DNA from: Echinostoma caproni
Taxonomy: Eukaryota > Platyhelminthes > Trematoda > Plagiorchiida > Echinostomatidae
NCBI GenBank assembly: GCA_900618425.1
Contig: UZAN01039531.1
Location: 34,991-98,990 of the forward strand
Direction: 5' to 3'
DNA: 64,000 nt
A model generated the notes under the pieces. The model made no database searches, was not told the DNA's origin, and was given only the letters and a program-made list of their open reading frames with translations. Below, piece after piece: positions 1 through 10,271 of this stretch (within the stretch, counting starts at the first letter, position 1; each line of letters opens with the position of its first letter). A program made the position numbers and the translations under genes.

Positions 1-3000
1 AATGAATAACCCATTTTCCCAGAAAAGCTGATACATTGTTGTATTCATTGATGTCTTTATGTTTGGAATATCAATTTGTAGATTTTTACGATAGAGCATA
101 CGGTTTGCATCATTTACATCATCATTAATGACCTGATCAGCCCATGACATGTCACATCACATCCGCTATCTCCTTCTCCTCAGTGCATGCACGCTCGAAT
201 GATTGTTAACCCCGTGTACACTTCATGTGGTTCACATATCAGACGGTTCTGACATAACCCCATTGTCACATGTACTTTTATTCGTAGGATGTCTTTGTGA
301 AGCCATGTAAACTGTTCATTTCTCGCCTTTCCACGACTCGCTTTGTTTGAAAACTTGCCTGTTGACCATTCAACCGGTGTTATCCACACATTGCATCTTC
401 TTACAGTCTGTTGTGTGTACCGCCTGCCATTTTATGCGCCTAAGCAACATTCAACTGACACCTAATTAGTCTTCGTCTGCATCGCACAATTCTGTTGTCA
501 GTACCTGAGTTCATTACATTCTCTTCCTTGACTAATAAGCACTGAGCCGCAAGTCATTGCACTGTTCAAACCAGTGCAGAATTATCTTGCTGTCAGTGCA
601 CTCCCCATCCGGTGATCGCCTGTACCGGTCCCTCGATCGAACACCCTAAGTTAGTGGCCGGTTTTGTTTAGACCGTAACCTTCCGTTGTTCAGTTCATAT
701 GCACTAATATTTCGTCCACTTTGTAATTTGACTACAGAACTGCATAGATTAATTAAACGCATTTGCTGTTTCAAGTCTGATTTACTTAAAATCATGAGCA
801 TTAATTCGCTTACTGAAGTCACATCGAATCGTCAGTATCTAAACGGATGTAGTCAATGCACGATGGCCATTTAGGGTGTAAAACTCACTTTCACTGTTAT
901 TGCACATAGTTGCGTGCCCGAAGAACTAGACCAAGCTTGCTGTCTATTCTCATTTTCATAGTAAAGTAAGAGCAAATTGAAATGTGAAAAAAAACACTTG
1001 AAAAAAATGTGCAATATATGTTTGGATTAGGTCAAATGGTTTTTCCCCAAAATAGGAACAAACCTACGGGTGCTTTTTGTTGCATCTGTCATTTGTTCTT
1101 AAAAGCCCACCAATGAGACATGTCAAAGAATGATGTTTGAGGAGAAAGGAAGCTGTTCGCAGAAAAAATTATGCATTAACAAATTATGATATGGCGATTT
1201 CAGAATGCACTTTTGCATATAAACCTGATGAACGAGTCTGCTGTTTAACGCATGTTTGACAACAAATACACCATAACGTTTGACCAGGAAAACCACCCAT
1301 AACAAGTCCTGTTTTGAACGAGGTAACCCTACCATACTGCTTTTGATAGATGTTTATGGCCATAGAAGGATAAAAGGTGTTGACGTTTCTCTGCAGTTGC
1401 AGTCGTTTCTTGAGGCGGCCATAAATCAGAATGCCGTTAAATTTCGAAACATGAATGATTATTTGGGGAAAATAAACTGCCTCAAGAAAGGCGAAAATTC
1501 TCATCTTATTTGCCGGACTCCGTGTTTATGTAAATAAAAGTGTGCGATGTATTTCAGTGAAGGAGTCTGATAACCAAGTACCAAGTGGTAACATCCAATT
1601 GACAGTTAAATGAAATCACCTAGTTTGAAAAAATGTTTGCTTATTTATTTAAATTTAAAGTTTTTCTCATCGAGGTTGGCGACTGAATTTTCTTTAGGTT
1701 GTTTGCATTTGTTTCCGGTCTATGATGTGAATAAGCTGTCATAACTTTCTACTTAGCCCTGCGATACAGTGACCACTCCTTTGGTTCTATTCATTTTACT
1801 CTACAGATTCCGAGATGTACTCATCAAATATTAGCAATATATATTCTAACCTACTATTCAAATATGACGATGTATTCAAATTTGTCTCTTCTCGACTAGA
1901 AAAGTGTCCCTGTAATTCTGAATTCTATTTCATACATGCAAAACCAAAGAGCATCCATAATTTTAGATAGCGTTCATGTACCCGGAGCAACTGACATTCG
2001 TTACGAGGGAGAACAGCATATTTGAATTGCTATACCAATCAACCTGAAAATAATGTAACTTGGTTTAGGTCCCTTGGCATTGCTAATACGTAGTAAACTT
2101 GTTGTCTGAAGGAACCTGGTTGATAATTTTATGACTGAAAACAGAAGTTATATAAGATGGTTTGAGGATAAAGCACTTAGGGAACAAAGCACAGTTAAGT
2201 ATTTTTCAAGTCAAAAGTTTCAAACACTGTGCTTTGTTTTCCTATGGGATTAATTCACTGATTCTACAAAGGACTAACAAAAGTTGTTTGAAGATGCAAT
2301 TATAACTAGAGAATCTTAACAATGACATTTAAAATGTGGGAAACAGTTGATCACGTGATCAATGGTCTTCAGTTTGAATTCACAAGGTTGAACACGTGCT
2401 AGGAATGCGGATAATTGATTGAAAATGAGGTTTGCGTTTTACTGAAAGGAATGTTAAAAACTATTTTATTATTTATTCCGAGGTCTCATCGGCCAGAAGG
2501 GGTTTTGATTGGATGCTGCCTAAAATGAACCTCACAAACCGGCAAGATGATGGAGGTGTTGCTAGACAAAAATCAACAAAAGCACCAAATGGAGTGACTT
2601 CGTCATGTGCATGAGCCGAACGAAAAGGTGTGTGAATAGCGGAAAAATCCAATAAGATTTTACTTATTCATTAAATGTTTTAAGAAACCTGATTTTGAGA
2701 AAAATCACAATATACTTCAGTATACTTTGTCAGATTTGGTAAGCATAGAATTTATCTGCAGTTCACGAACAACTCAACACTGATGATGGTGAGAAACAAA
2801 TGATGAAGAAAATTTCCAAGCGCCGCAAGTTCAAGAAAGTTCAAGAAAATTAAGCGCAATCGAAATACTCAGATCAGCGCGTGAATCTTGTATCAATCAT
2901 TTGATGGTCTCATATGACCTCGACATACCTAGCGTCATCAGTAAAATGATATACTAAACATGCAATTTCTCAAGAAGTAATGAATAATGTTTCGAGGGTG

Positions 3001-4679
3001 ATTTACTATCGAAGTCAAAAGAATGCAGGCAGTTGTTGGAACAGTGAGACAAGCTGAAACAAGTGGATACCATCTGCAACTCGAGTACATTTGGGAGTAA
3101 AAGTATCACTGAGTCCTTGAATGTTTCCTCAATGAGATTAAAGGAAGATCATTTGATATCTGCCGGTGGGGGCAATCCGAAGCCATTTTCTGTTATAAGC
3201 AATCTGCGTCTAAAATTAAAGTTTCAGTAAATTATTTTCAAATTTAAATTTTAGATTGTTATCCTCAAGTTGGTTTATTTGATTTCAAATGATGTGATCA
3301 ATAATACCCTCTCGTTGGCCACTGTTAAACCGCAAATTCTGGTGTCTGTATATGTATCATATGGAACGTTTTGCTGACATTATCTTTTGTCTCTGGAACC
3401 ACTGTACGTCTGTATCCAATACCTTTGCCAAAAAGAGAACAGCATGTTTGGAGTTTTTAAGCCAAAGTTAAACATGGAATTTCAATTAGGATTATCCTTC
3501 TTTTATACTTGTACACAATTCTAGTGACATCACACAAGAAAACAACCTAAATGGGCATGAAAGTGTTGAAATAGGAAACAAATGTCTCTAAAAGATGATC
3601 TGCCTATTGGAAATCGTTGCTAATTGCCACGTTTGCCGTGAAATGTTTACGTTCGTCATACGCTTGTATTTAACATTTAAAAATTCCAATATTTTCCAGT
3701 CTACTGGGGTTTTGCACACAACGAACGACTGACTCGCGATCGATAGCCTTATTGACCTTTTTGACCCTGTGCAGTTTTGTCTTGTTCCAACAAATGTTCG
3801 ACGTTGACCGTCGGTTGATTGGAACAATGCGCACCCAGCGAGCAGACAAACTTTGGCAATCAGTGGGATCATTGAGCATTTTGAAAAGCTGCATCCCTCG
3901 GCTAAGATGTGCATGAGAAAACCCCGGGTGATTTAAATTCCTAAAGGTAGCCAATAAACCAGACCAAACTGTAAACTTTTTGTGACCATCTATAGCACAG
4001 TGAACGATAATATTTGCAATCCAAATTCGAATACAAATCCATTCGAACGAATCCTAAAATTGTAACAATGCACATCCATGTTCTTGTGACGAGCATATTA
4101 AATTGAAAGTTTCATGATTTTCCAAACGATGTATTGTTAGAAGTGATGTTGATCAAATTAAACAGCTCTTTAGAGCTTTTATTCCATGAAATGTAACGTA
4201 TTTGATAGACGTTGTGTTACACGAAATCGCATGGGTTTTATGATATCCCGTAAGTTCCGGCGTTATAACTTGTGTAACAATTTTTATCTGAACGTTTAAT
4301 GCCTATGTTCATGCTCTCAGGTCTAAAGTCCCATTTAACCAAGGAAATAGCGCATCGCTTTGTGGCGCTTGAACAGAGTATAAATGCTTTCGATTGATGA
4401 TTTAGTTAGTAATTATAATTGTACTCTAAAGTAATAAGCCGTTTCAGAAATGAACAAGGCAAGATTCTCCCTACGAGCGTGCACAAATGGGTTACATTAT
4501 CACGTGCATACATAAAGGGAAACGACCCTTTGACAATCAGGTGAGCAGCACACATGCGTTCTACCTTCAAGGTTCCCGGTTGTGAGCGTTTGTTTGTTAG
4601 GTGAGTTTGCACTGTTGATGAGGCCCAACATGGTCCCAAACACTTCAATAAACGTTTATTGTGATCTGTATGCGAGAGA
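1..4679. other. No recognisable gene
   Basis: AT-rich DNA. The longest open frames (1184-1504 and 3588-3954 on the minus strand, 1280-1537 on the plus strand) overlap each other in different frames, show no domain I recognise and are of a length expected by chance here. One strong hairpin lies at 2183-2238. Nothing else stands out. Confidence 0.6.
2183..2238. repeat. 13-bp perfect inverted repeat
   Basis: AACAAAGCACAGT at 2183-2195 is the exact reverse complement of 2226-2238, separated by 30 nt. The flanking GG (2181-2182) and CC (2241-2242) could extend the stem past a two-base bulge. It could be a remnant foldback element or a chance hairpin. No gene is attached to it. Confidence 0.6.
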
Positions 4680-4681
4680 AT

Positions 4682-5296
4682 CGATACTATTATTCTCTTA
4701 CCAGAGGCAGCTCTCTACTTGACCGGGTAATCACAAACCATCCCACTTTGTTTTCTCTCAAACCAATGGACCCAGGCGCTACCAGTGATCATTGTGTTCT
4801 CCTCTTGAGACCAAAGATATACTCTCACTCTGCATATCCAACATTCATACGATCAACTGAGATAAGATTTCAACAACCATCAACCGGAATTTCTCTTCTG
4901 TCGTTCCATAACGGTTGCCTAATCTTGGTTTGCTTCTTGTTCATCACTTCTTCCCTGCGTCAGTCTTTTCACCGAAACGATGAAATCTATTTTCCATTTT
5001 GCGGTCCCATGGAAACGCTGTTTGTTCGCAACGGCAAAATTGCATCTCCTCGCTTGAACTCACTACGAAGGCAAAACGAGCCATCCTATAAATCTCACCA
5101 TCCATCTGCTGTAAAATACTATTCTAACTTAATTAAGGCTGAGATTACATGTTTAAACAAGACGTTCGCTTCCCAAATCCTGCAAGCGAAAAACACAAGA
5201 CTTCTGTGGCAAGGAATTCGTCTTCTCTGTGGACAAAAAAGGAAAAACGTGAAAAGTGATGTCGATGTAAATAGCTGCATTTCTTCATCCGTCTAA
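4682..5296 (+). pseudogene. LINE ORF2: endonuclease C-terminus and linker
   Basis: The frame opens with TRGSSLLDRVITN followed by ATSDHCVLLL. The first is the late part of an AP-like endonuclease and SDH (4784-4792) is its conserved catalytic serine-aspartate-histidine motif. After about residue 60 the sequence becomes the basic linker that precedes the RT in these elements. The frame ends at a stop at 5294-5296, about 90 bp before the first RT motif. The upstream endonuclease motifs (ETWL, GDFN) are not found before 4680, so the copy begins inside this domain. Nothing suggests that the ATG at 4661 is a real start. Confidence 0.85.
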
Positions 5297-5377
5297 CGAT
5301 AACCAGATACCCTCTTTCCCACGTGAGGTTTCTAATTCTGATCTGCTCCATTTTCTAATTATGAAATTTTTAAGCTT

Positions 5378-6793
5378 CTACGTCCCTTCAAGCCATCGTC
5401 ATCTTCGGGTCCTGATGGTCTTTCGCCAGCATTTATCAAGTTTGGAGCAGCCCCTCTAACTAGTATACTGACATCCATCATCAACGAGTCTCTTTCTGCA
5501 CAGATAATCCCCGATTCCTGGCGACCAGTGACCATAATACCTGTTCCGAAGACCTCATTCTAAGCCGTTCTTGCCAAACGTTTTCGTCCCATCGCATTGA
5601 CGTCGGTAGTTCTTAAGTAGACTGAGAAAGCCATCCTGAGTCGCTTACAGTTACTTGTCACCATTCCCCATGATCCTCTTCAGTTCGCGTATAAACCCAA
5701 CAGATCCACTTTGGATGCTGTTTCTACTCTGGTCCATTTTATAAGCAAGTCATTAAGCAGCTCTGACAAATCTGTTCGTTGCGTTTTTCTGGATTATTTG
5801 TCTGGTTTTGATTCTATATCCCGGTCATCCTGCATTCTTAAGCTTGAACCTTTTGGCACTTCAAGACAGCTGCTTTCATGGCTTTCTGATTATTTCACCA
5901 AAAGAACCCAGTGCACCAAGCTGGGAAGGAATACCTCAGGCTCTATAGTTAATAACTCTGGTGTGCTTCAAAGTACTGTCCTCTCTCCGTATCTTTTCTC
6001 TGCTTTCATTAGTGATCTTTCAGTTCTACACTCTGCCCATATCCGAAAGTATGCTGTCGATGTCGCTTTATGTCAGACCGTTTCTTCTTATCTAGAATTT
6101 TCTTCCTTCGCTGAAAATCTGTCCAGAATCCAACAATTTTTAAACCAGTCTGGCTTTGATCTTAACACATCCAAATGCTTCGAGTGCATTTTTATTTCTT
6201 CCTGCTTTACATTCTCGTCGGACTCTGTAACCCTTGATTAAAACCTTTTGTCCAGAGTGACCTCAGCCAAATATCTGGGTGTTCCTGCCGATAATAATCT
6301 TCGGTGGTCGTCACACTTTCAGAACTGTATGGGAAAACTTCGGCGCCTCTCTATTCAGCTTCGAAATCTCAGACAATTTCACATACCCCAACAAGTTTTG
6401 TTCTCTTTTGTTAAACGATGCGTTCTCCCTATTTTACTTTACTGCTCTCCTGTAGTGTTTTCGGGTCTATTGAAACAACACTTTAAAACTGTCCGTCGTG
6501 GGTTGATGATGATAAACCGTGCATCTTCAAGTTCTGCCAATTCATTAATCACAGAACTTATTAATGGTCATATGAAGTCTTGTATAACCTTTACCAATAA
6601 GATTCTAAACGATCCCACCCACATTTTACATTTTGACCTATCTTTTCGTTCCCACTCGATCACTCGTTCCTCTTATCGGTACCTACTCTCCCGAATAAAT
6701 ATTTATAAAAACTCCACTGTACCGTATCTGGTTCGCATATTGAGCAACAAGGAACGTGTTATAAAGGAATTACTTCAACCTTTAATTGAATGA
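5378..6793 (+). pseudogene. LINE ORF2: reverse transcriptase and C-terminal domain, broken
   Basis: RT motifs can be read in order: SGPDGLSPAFIKF near 5405-5445, WRPVTIIPVPK near 5520, FRPIALTSVVLK near 5580, FAYKPNRSTLDAV near 5690, the first catalytic block FLDYLSGFDS near 5790, GVLQSTVLSPYLF near 5960 and the second block at 6050-6061. That last box reads YAVD where active enzymes have YADD, so a catalytic aspartate is lost; GVLQST also replaces the usual GVPQGT. An in-frame stop at 6241 separates the palm from the thumb and C-terminal region (6248-6793), and stops also lie at about 5563 and 5617. The C-terminal part is well preserved to its natural stop at 6791. Confidence 0.88.
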
Positions 6794-6965
6794 ATCAAAC
6801 TTTAGAGACATTTATTTTTTTACACCGAACTCAATTGAATTTGTTTATACTTTAATATTTTCTCCGGTGTGACGACCAGTGTACAATTTTTAACTGAAAT
6901 GTAGGCATATCTAAGCTTGCAAAAGTTATACAAATACAAATTATTTATCTATGCAGGCTGACAGA
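6794..6965 (+). other. LINE 3' UTR and simple tail
   Basis: AT-rich sequence directly after the ORF2 stop, ending near 6930-6945 in two TACAAA-like units. Short microsatellite tails of this kind are usual at CR1-like 3' ends, as opposed to long poly(A). The exact end is not certain because no target-site duplication can be recognised for a copy this old. Confidence 0.5.
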
Positions 6966-8199
6966 CAATACACTTATTGTATTTGGAGAATTGGTGTTGG
7001 AGATGGAAGGAACTGAACCCACTATACTTACAAATTATCTTTCTTCCCACCTCTAACTCATCTAGTTGTCATTTTATTTGTTCAGCTAGATTCAGCAATC
7101 GCCCTATTCTGGCAGATGTCAATAGGCTTCTATATATACATTGAAATATCTATATCTATCAATAAATATATTTCCCTAACCGAAATTCGGTTTGACAACT
7201 TAGTTACTAATAAAATGCCGATGAACCTTTCTACGACAAGTTTTACGAATATTTTCTTTATATTCGTCTTCACCCTCCACGACCGCAGATAGTTTTTACT
7301 AAAATTGAAGTATGATTGCAAATGAAAGCCAGATAACACAATCCAAAACCACAAACATGGCTATGCGACAAAATCATCCATGAAAGAAAAGTCGTAAATG
7401 ATGGATTCGGTTTATTTTGATAGCTTCAAGCCCAAACATACAGGCCCAATAGAAAAGCATTCACCGCAAACTGAGATTGTTGACTCCAAGAGAGTATTTT
7501 CGCAATAATAGCGCGTTCTTTACGCTACTTGGTTATCGCGGTTGCTGACGGTGTAAAAACGTGAGACCTGTTGAATTGAAATGCTTGTTACTACAATCGT
7601 CCACGGTGCAGTGAACGAAATATTAAAGCGTTTTCCCATTTTATTTAGCACTTCATCATTCTTATGTATGTTCGGTATCAAACAGGATAGCCAACCGCTT
7701 CAGGACAGAAGTGTGTGCTTACAGCGACTGCGATCACTTGCACTTCTGATAGAAAGTGAGACGTGCTTGTGATGAACAGATCCATTTTGGCTAATTTTTC
7801 TCCGTTACAATTGGCGAAGAAAATACTGCGCATAAACACAAGTGTGTGTGATTCCTTACGTTTTAGCCGCAGTGATTTTGGTATTGTAACCTGAATTGTG
7901 AAACAATAAGGAGGATCGATTCCACCCGTGGAAGGCGTTCACTTTTTGTGCACTTATAAGTGAATCCCAACTGACCGAACGGTGTTTCAATATTGGGTAA
8001 CAGAAATTGTTGCAGGCATTTAATCAGCATACCTCATAATGTGAGAGATACTAAACAAACTGCAGACGCACAAAATTATCATAAAATGTCCCAGTGTTAA
8101 TCTCATCAACTGAGACAGATAAGGAAATAACTTTACAAACTGATTGATCCATGTAGGTATGCAACCTATAGAACAGCATTGTCAGATAATTCAAGCAGT
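6966..8199. other. No recognisable gene
   Basis: AT-rich spacer between the LINE and the Penelope-like element. A 63-codon frame at 7581-7772 and a 74-codon minus frame at 7130-7354 show nothing recognisable. Confidence 0.6.
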
Positions 8200-8310
8200 A
8201 AATGTAAAAGGGTATCAGCTTTATTCAAAGAGGTTTTAGACGCTCTTTCAACCACTTGTTTCGCGCTTTACAAGTGGTATTTATATTGACAATAAAGCAG
8301 CGTTTTCCGT
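8200..8310 (-). repeat. Possible inverted Penelope terminal segment
   Basis: Holds a perfect 9-bp hairpin, ACCACTTGT (8251-8259) with ACAAGTGGT (8270-8278), around a 10-nt loop. Read on the minus strand it has TATAAATACCA just before the hairpin, and the same 11-mer precedes the hammerhead-like motif of the 38 kb Penelope terminal repeat (38840-38850, plus strand). Penelope elements often carry a terminal repeat in inverted orientation at the 5' end. The identification is an inference: one 11-mer alone is not proof. Confidence 0.4.
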
Positions 8311-8442
8311 CATTGGTAATGAGGACTTTAAATCTGATTAAATTAAACCTATAGGATGAATTTCACACGAATACACACCCGCACGCGTTTGAATCTAGAT
8401 CAGAAACATTGGGCTTTTCAAATATCATGAGTATGGCAATGC

Positions 8443-8751
8443 GTGCTATGGAAAAACAATAATCCCAATGTGTCTATTCGTTTGAAGAACCTGAAAAATT
8501 TGATACCTCCGGGTGAAGTGGAAGTGAAACAGTTGAAATCTACATTCTTGAATTCCAGTTACCATTACCTCACATCCGAACTACTAAGTAAAAGTATAAT
8601 AACGGAGCAGAGCAAAAACTCCCGAAGCAAATTACGAGAAAATAAATCCATTCTCGTAAGGCGTCTGGATAAAGGAGCAGGGATCGTAATAATGGACAGA
8701 GCCAAGTATCGCGAGACGATGAAAGAACTACTAAAGGACACAGAAAATTAG
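8443..8751 (+). pseudogene. Penelope N-terminal region
   Basis: The frame includes LVRRLDKGAGIVIMDRAKYR (about residues 71-90), the conserved DKG-x-IVIMDR block that lies just ahead of the RT core in Penelope-like proteins. The frame stops at 8749-8751. Related sequence continues in the same frame for about 55 nt to another stop at 8805, then shifts frame before the RT at 8841. The start at 8443 is simply the first ATG and the true N-terminus may lie upstream. Confidence 0.8.
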
Positions 8752-8840
8752 CACTAATGTGGGTGAAAAAGACAAAACCATTTCTATAAAGAAACACGTT
8801 GACAAATTACTCTAACATCTAAAACTCCGCAATATTCGAA

Positions 8841-9680
8841 ATGATAAGACCAGCGGTTTGTATCATTCCGGAACTTTACGGTCTATCCAAGATACATAAG
8901 CCGAACGTTCCCATGAGGCCCATTCCTGAGGTGTCCGGTTCACCCTACCATTTGATCGCTTGTTGGTTAGCTGAACTACTTGAACATGTCAGGAGGAAGT
9001 TGTCACCACACAGCTTACTGAACTCTTTCAGGTTTGTTGACGTAGTTCGAGAAATGAATGTGGAAATTCAAAAGATGTTATCATTAGACGTGACTTCTCT
9101 GTTCACAAATGTCCCTCTAACAGAAACGATAGACTATATTCTTCACTTCGTCTCCAATAAAGATGTCAACATAGGCCTACCAGTCTATGTCTGTAAAGAA
9201 CTTCTTATGTTTTGCACCGCAAACGTACAATTCCAGTTCGATGGTATCATTTATGGACAGAAGGATGGCATAGAAATGGGGTCTGCACTCGGTTCACTAC
9301 TCGAGGATTTATTCATGGCAAAGACTGAGAGTAGCACCCTAAGACCTATCGCCACATTGATGAATATGTACAAGAGCTATGTCGATGATATCTTCTGCTT
9401 GGTACGTTCAAACATTGACGTGGACGAGAGCTTGTGAACGTTCAATGGATCTCATCCGAATCCCCACTTCACCATGGAGCGAGAGAACGCTGGTTTACTA
9501 CCGTTTCCGGATGTTGAAAGAAAATTCGACGGGGAATCACGAGGAGTGTGTTTTACAATGGAACGGGATGGATGGAACGGGCAATACATGCATTTTTAGA
9601 AACGAAATTTGGTGCGTTGTCCGGTCCATAGAGCCAAACAAATCTACTCCACCAACAAGCTTCCAGATGAATTGCGTCTA
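8841..9680 (+). pseudogene. Penelope reverse transcriptase
   Basis: RT blocks in order: LYGLSKIHKPNVPMRPI (about 8875-8925), LDVTSLFTNVPLTETI (about 9083-9130, first catalytic aspartate), FDGIIYGQKDGIEMGSALGS (about 9238-9297, in place of the usual MGSPLGP) and SYVDDIFCLV with the catalytic YVDD at 9378-9389. A single TGA at 9435-9437 interrupts the frame. Directly after it the same frame continues with the family's post-RT block, HFTMERENAGLLPFPDV, and further on with NGQYMHF and KLPDELRLIGNT. The catalytic aspartates are intact, unlike those of the LINE at 4.7 kb. Confidence 0.9.
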
Positions 9681-10034
9681 ATAGGCAACACGTAAAGGGG
9701 AAACGGCTATCCAGAAAGCTTCATCAGAGGACAGTACGACTGATTCTCAGCCCTGTTATTTTACGATCCTTAAGAAAAGGGTTTATGGTATACTAGCCGA
9801 AACGCTAACTCGCCGATTATCCCACGCTATTGATATAACTTACTTTCATACTAAACTCTGTCTCCCCTTAACTACGAAACCTATACTGCAGTTACAACTC
9901 AAATACAAGTTGCCTAGTGAGTCCACCTCANNNNCTCTTATTCGTGCTCCTGTGGAGCGGAATACGTAGGAAGGACCACTAGGCGATTGTCAGAAAGGAT
10001 TCAAGTACACTTTCCAGCTTGGCTATCAAAAGGG

Positions 10035-10044
10035 ATCAATAAAA
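10035..10044 (+). repeat. Left target-site duplication of SINE
   Basis: ATCAATAAAA, repeated exactly at 10262-10271. The pair brackets the tRNA-like and hammerhead sequences and sits inside the Penelope GIY-YIG codons, as expected for a retroposon insertion. An alternative boundary near 10058 cannot be excluded, because the Penelope frame can be read a few codons further (INKIGSAM). Confidence 0.65.
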
Positions 10045-10070
10045 TTGGTTCAGCCATGGCATGAGCTGGT

Positions 10071-10125
10071 TGGCGCAGTGGTAACGCACACGCCTTCCAT
10101 GTGACGGGTCCGGAGCGCAAATCCC
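10071..10125 (+). promoter_or_regulatory. Internal RNA polymerase III promoter (A and B boxes)
   Basis: The A box TGGCGCAGTGG fits the consensus TRGYNNARNGG. The B-box position, 10113-10125, reads GAGCGCAAATCCC, so the TTCGA core is altered while the flanking stem (10108-10113 with 10124-10129) is kept. The spacing is normal for a tRNA gene. Promoter strength today is doubtful because of the B-box change. Confidence 0.65.
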
Positions 10126-10143
10126 GGACGGGACGGTGGATAT

Positions 10144-10188
10144 GCACTCCTGATGAACTCTAATAAGAGTGAAACTCGAGTCTAGTGC
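10144..10188 (+). ncRNA. Type-I hammerhead ribozyme
   Basis: All core parts are present: CTGATGA at 10150-10156, stem II ACTCT/AGAGT (10157-10161 with 10166-10170) capped by the loop AATA, GAAA at 10171-10174, and stem III formed by ACT/AGT (10174-10176 with 10179-10181) around a two-base loop. The cleavage trinucleotide GTC ends at 10182. Stem I pairs GCACT (10144-10148) with AGTGC (10184-10188); the only defect is the C/T mismatch of 10149 with 10183 beside the cut site. Predicted self-cleavage is between 10182 and 10183. Stem III is very short, but ACTCGAGT is a perfect palindrome, so two transcripts could pair to make a stable dimeric ribozyme, as known for minimal hammerheads in retroelements. 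Activity is inferred. Confidence 0.87.
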
Positions 10189-10261
10189 TTCCAAGTGTAT
10201 GGCTGAATCGAGGAACTGAGGCTTGTGCGTGAAGGTGAAGTCCGAAGGATAGTCATTTCAA

Positions 10262-10271
10262 ATCAATAAAA
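10262..10271 (+). repeat. Right target-site duplication of SINE
   Basis: Exact second copy of ATCAATAAAA (first at 10035-10044). The Penelope sequence resumes after it. Confidence 0.65.

Larger units (their letters stand above)
4680..6965 (+). mobile_element. CR1/Jockey-like LINE, 5'-truncated and inactive
   Basis: A non-LTR retrotransposon copy read on the plus strand. In order it holds the last part of an apurinic-type endonuclease with its SDH motif, a linker, a nearly complete reverse transcriptase and the family's C-terminal domain, then a short 3' UTR ending in an A-rich simple tail. ORF1 and most of the endonuclease are absent, the usual 5' truncation of LINE copies. Several stops and frame changes break the protein (5297-5710, 6241), and the RT catalytic box is mutated. 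The clade is judged from the C-terminal region, including a LLYCSPVVF motif followed by DPTHILH, typical of CR1/Jockey-type elements; a precise family is not assigned. Confidence 0.9.
10045..10261 (+). mobile_element. tRNA-derived SINE carrying a hammerhead ribozyme
   Basis: A 217-bp insertion inside the Penelope endonuclease. Its 5' part is tRNA-like: an A box TGGCGCAGTGG at 10071-10081 and a T-arm-like hairpin GTCCGG/CCGGAC at 10108-10129 in the B-box position. A complete hammerhead core lies 20 nt further on (10144-10188). A 70-nt body without recognisable features follows, ending in an A-rich 3' end. No protein is encoded. Such elements are transcribed by RNA polymerase III and mobilised by the enzymes of an autonomous retroelement. 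The arrangement (tRNA-like promoter, then hammerhead) matches what is known of the schistosome Sm-alpha family; I infer a related family rather than the same one. The 30.6 kb element shares this layout. Confidence 0.85.

Noticed and set aside
4661..4681. ATG at 4661 as a gene start
   Set aside because: The frame enters the middle of a LINE endonuclease within seven codons, so the ATG belongs to flanking DNA or a random codon.
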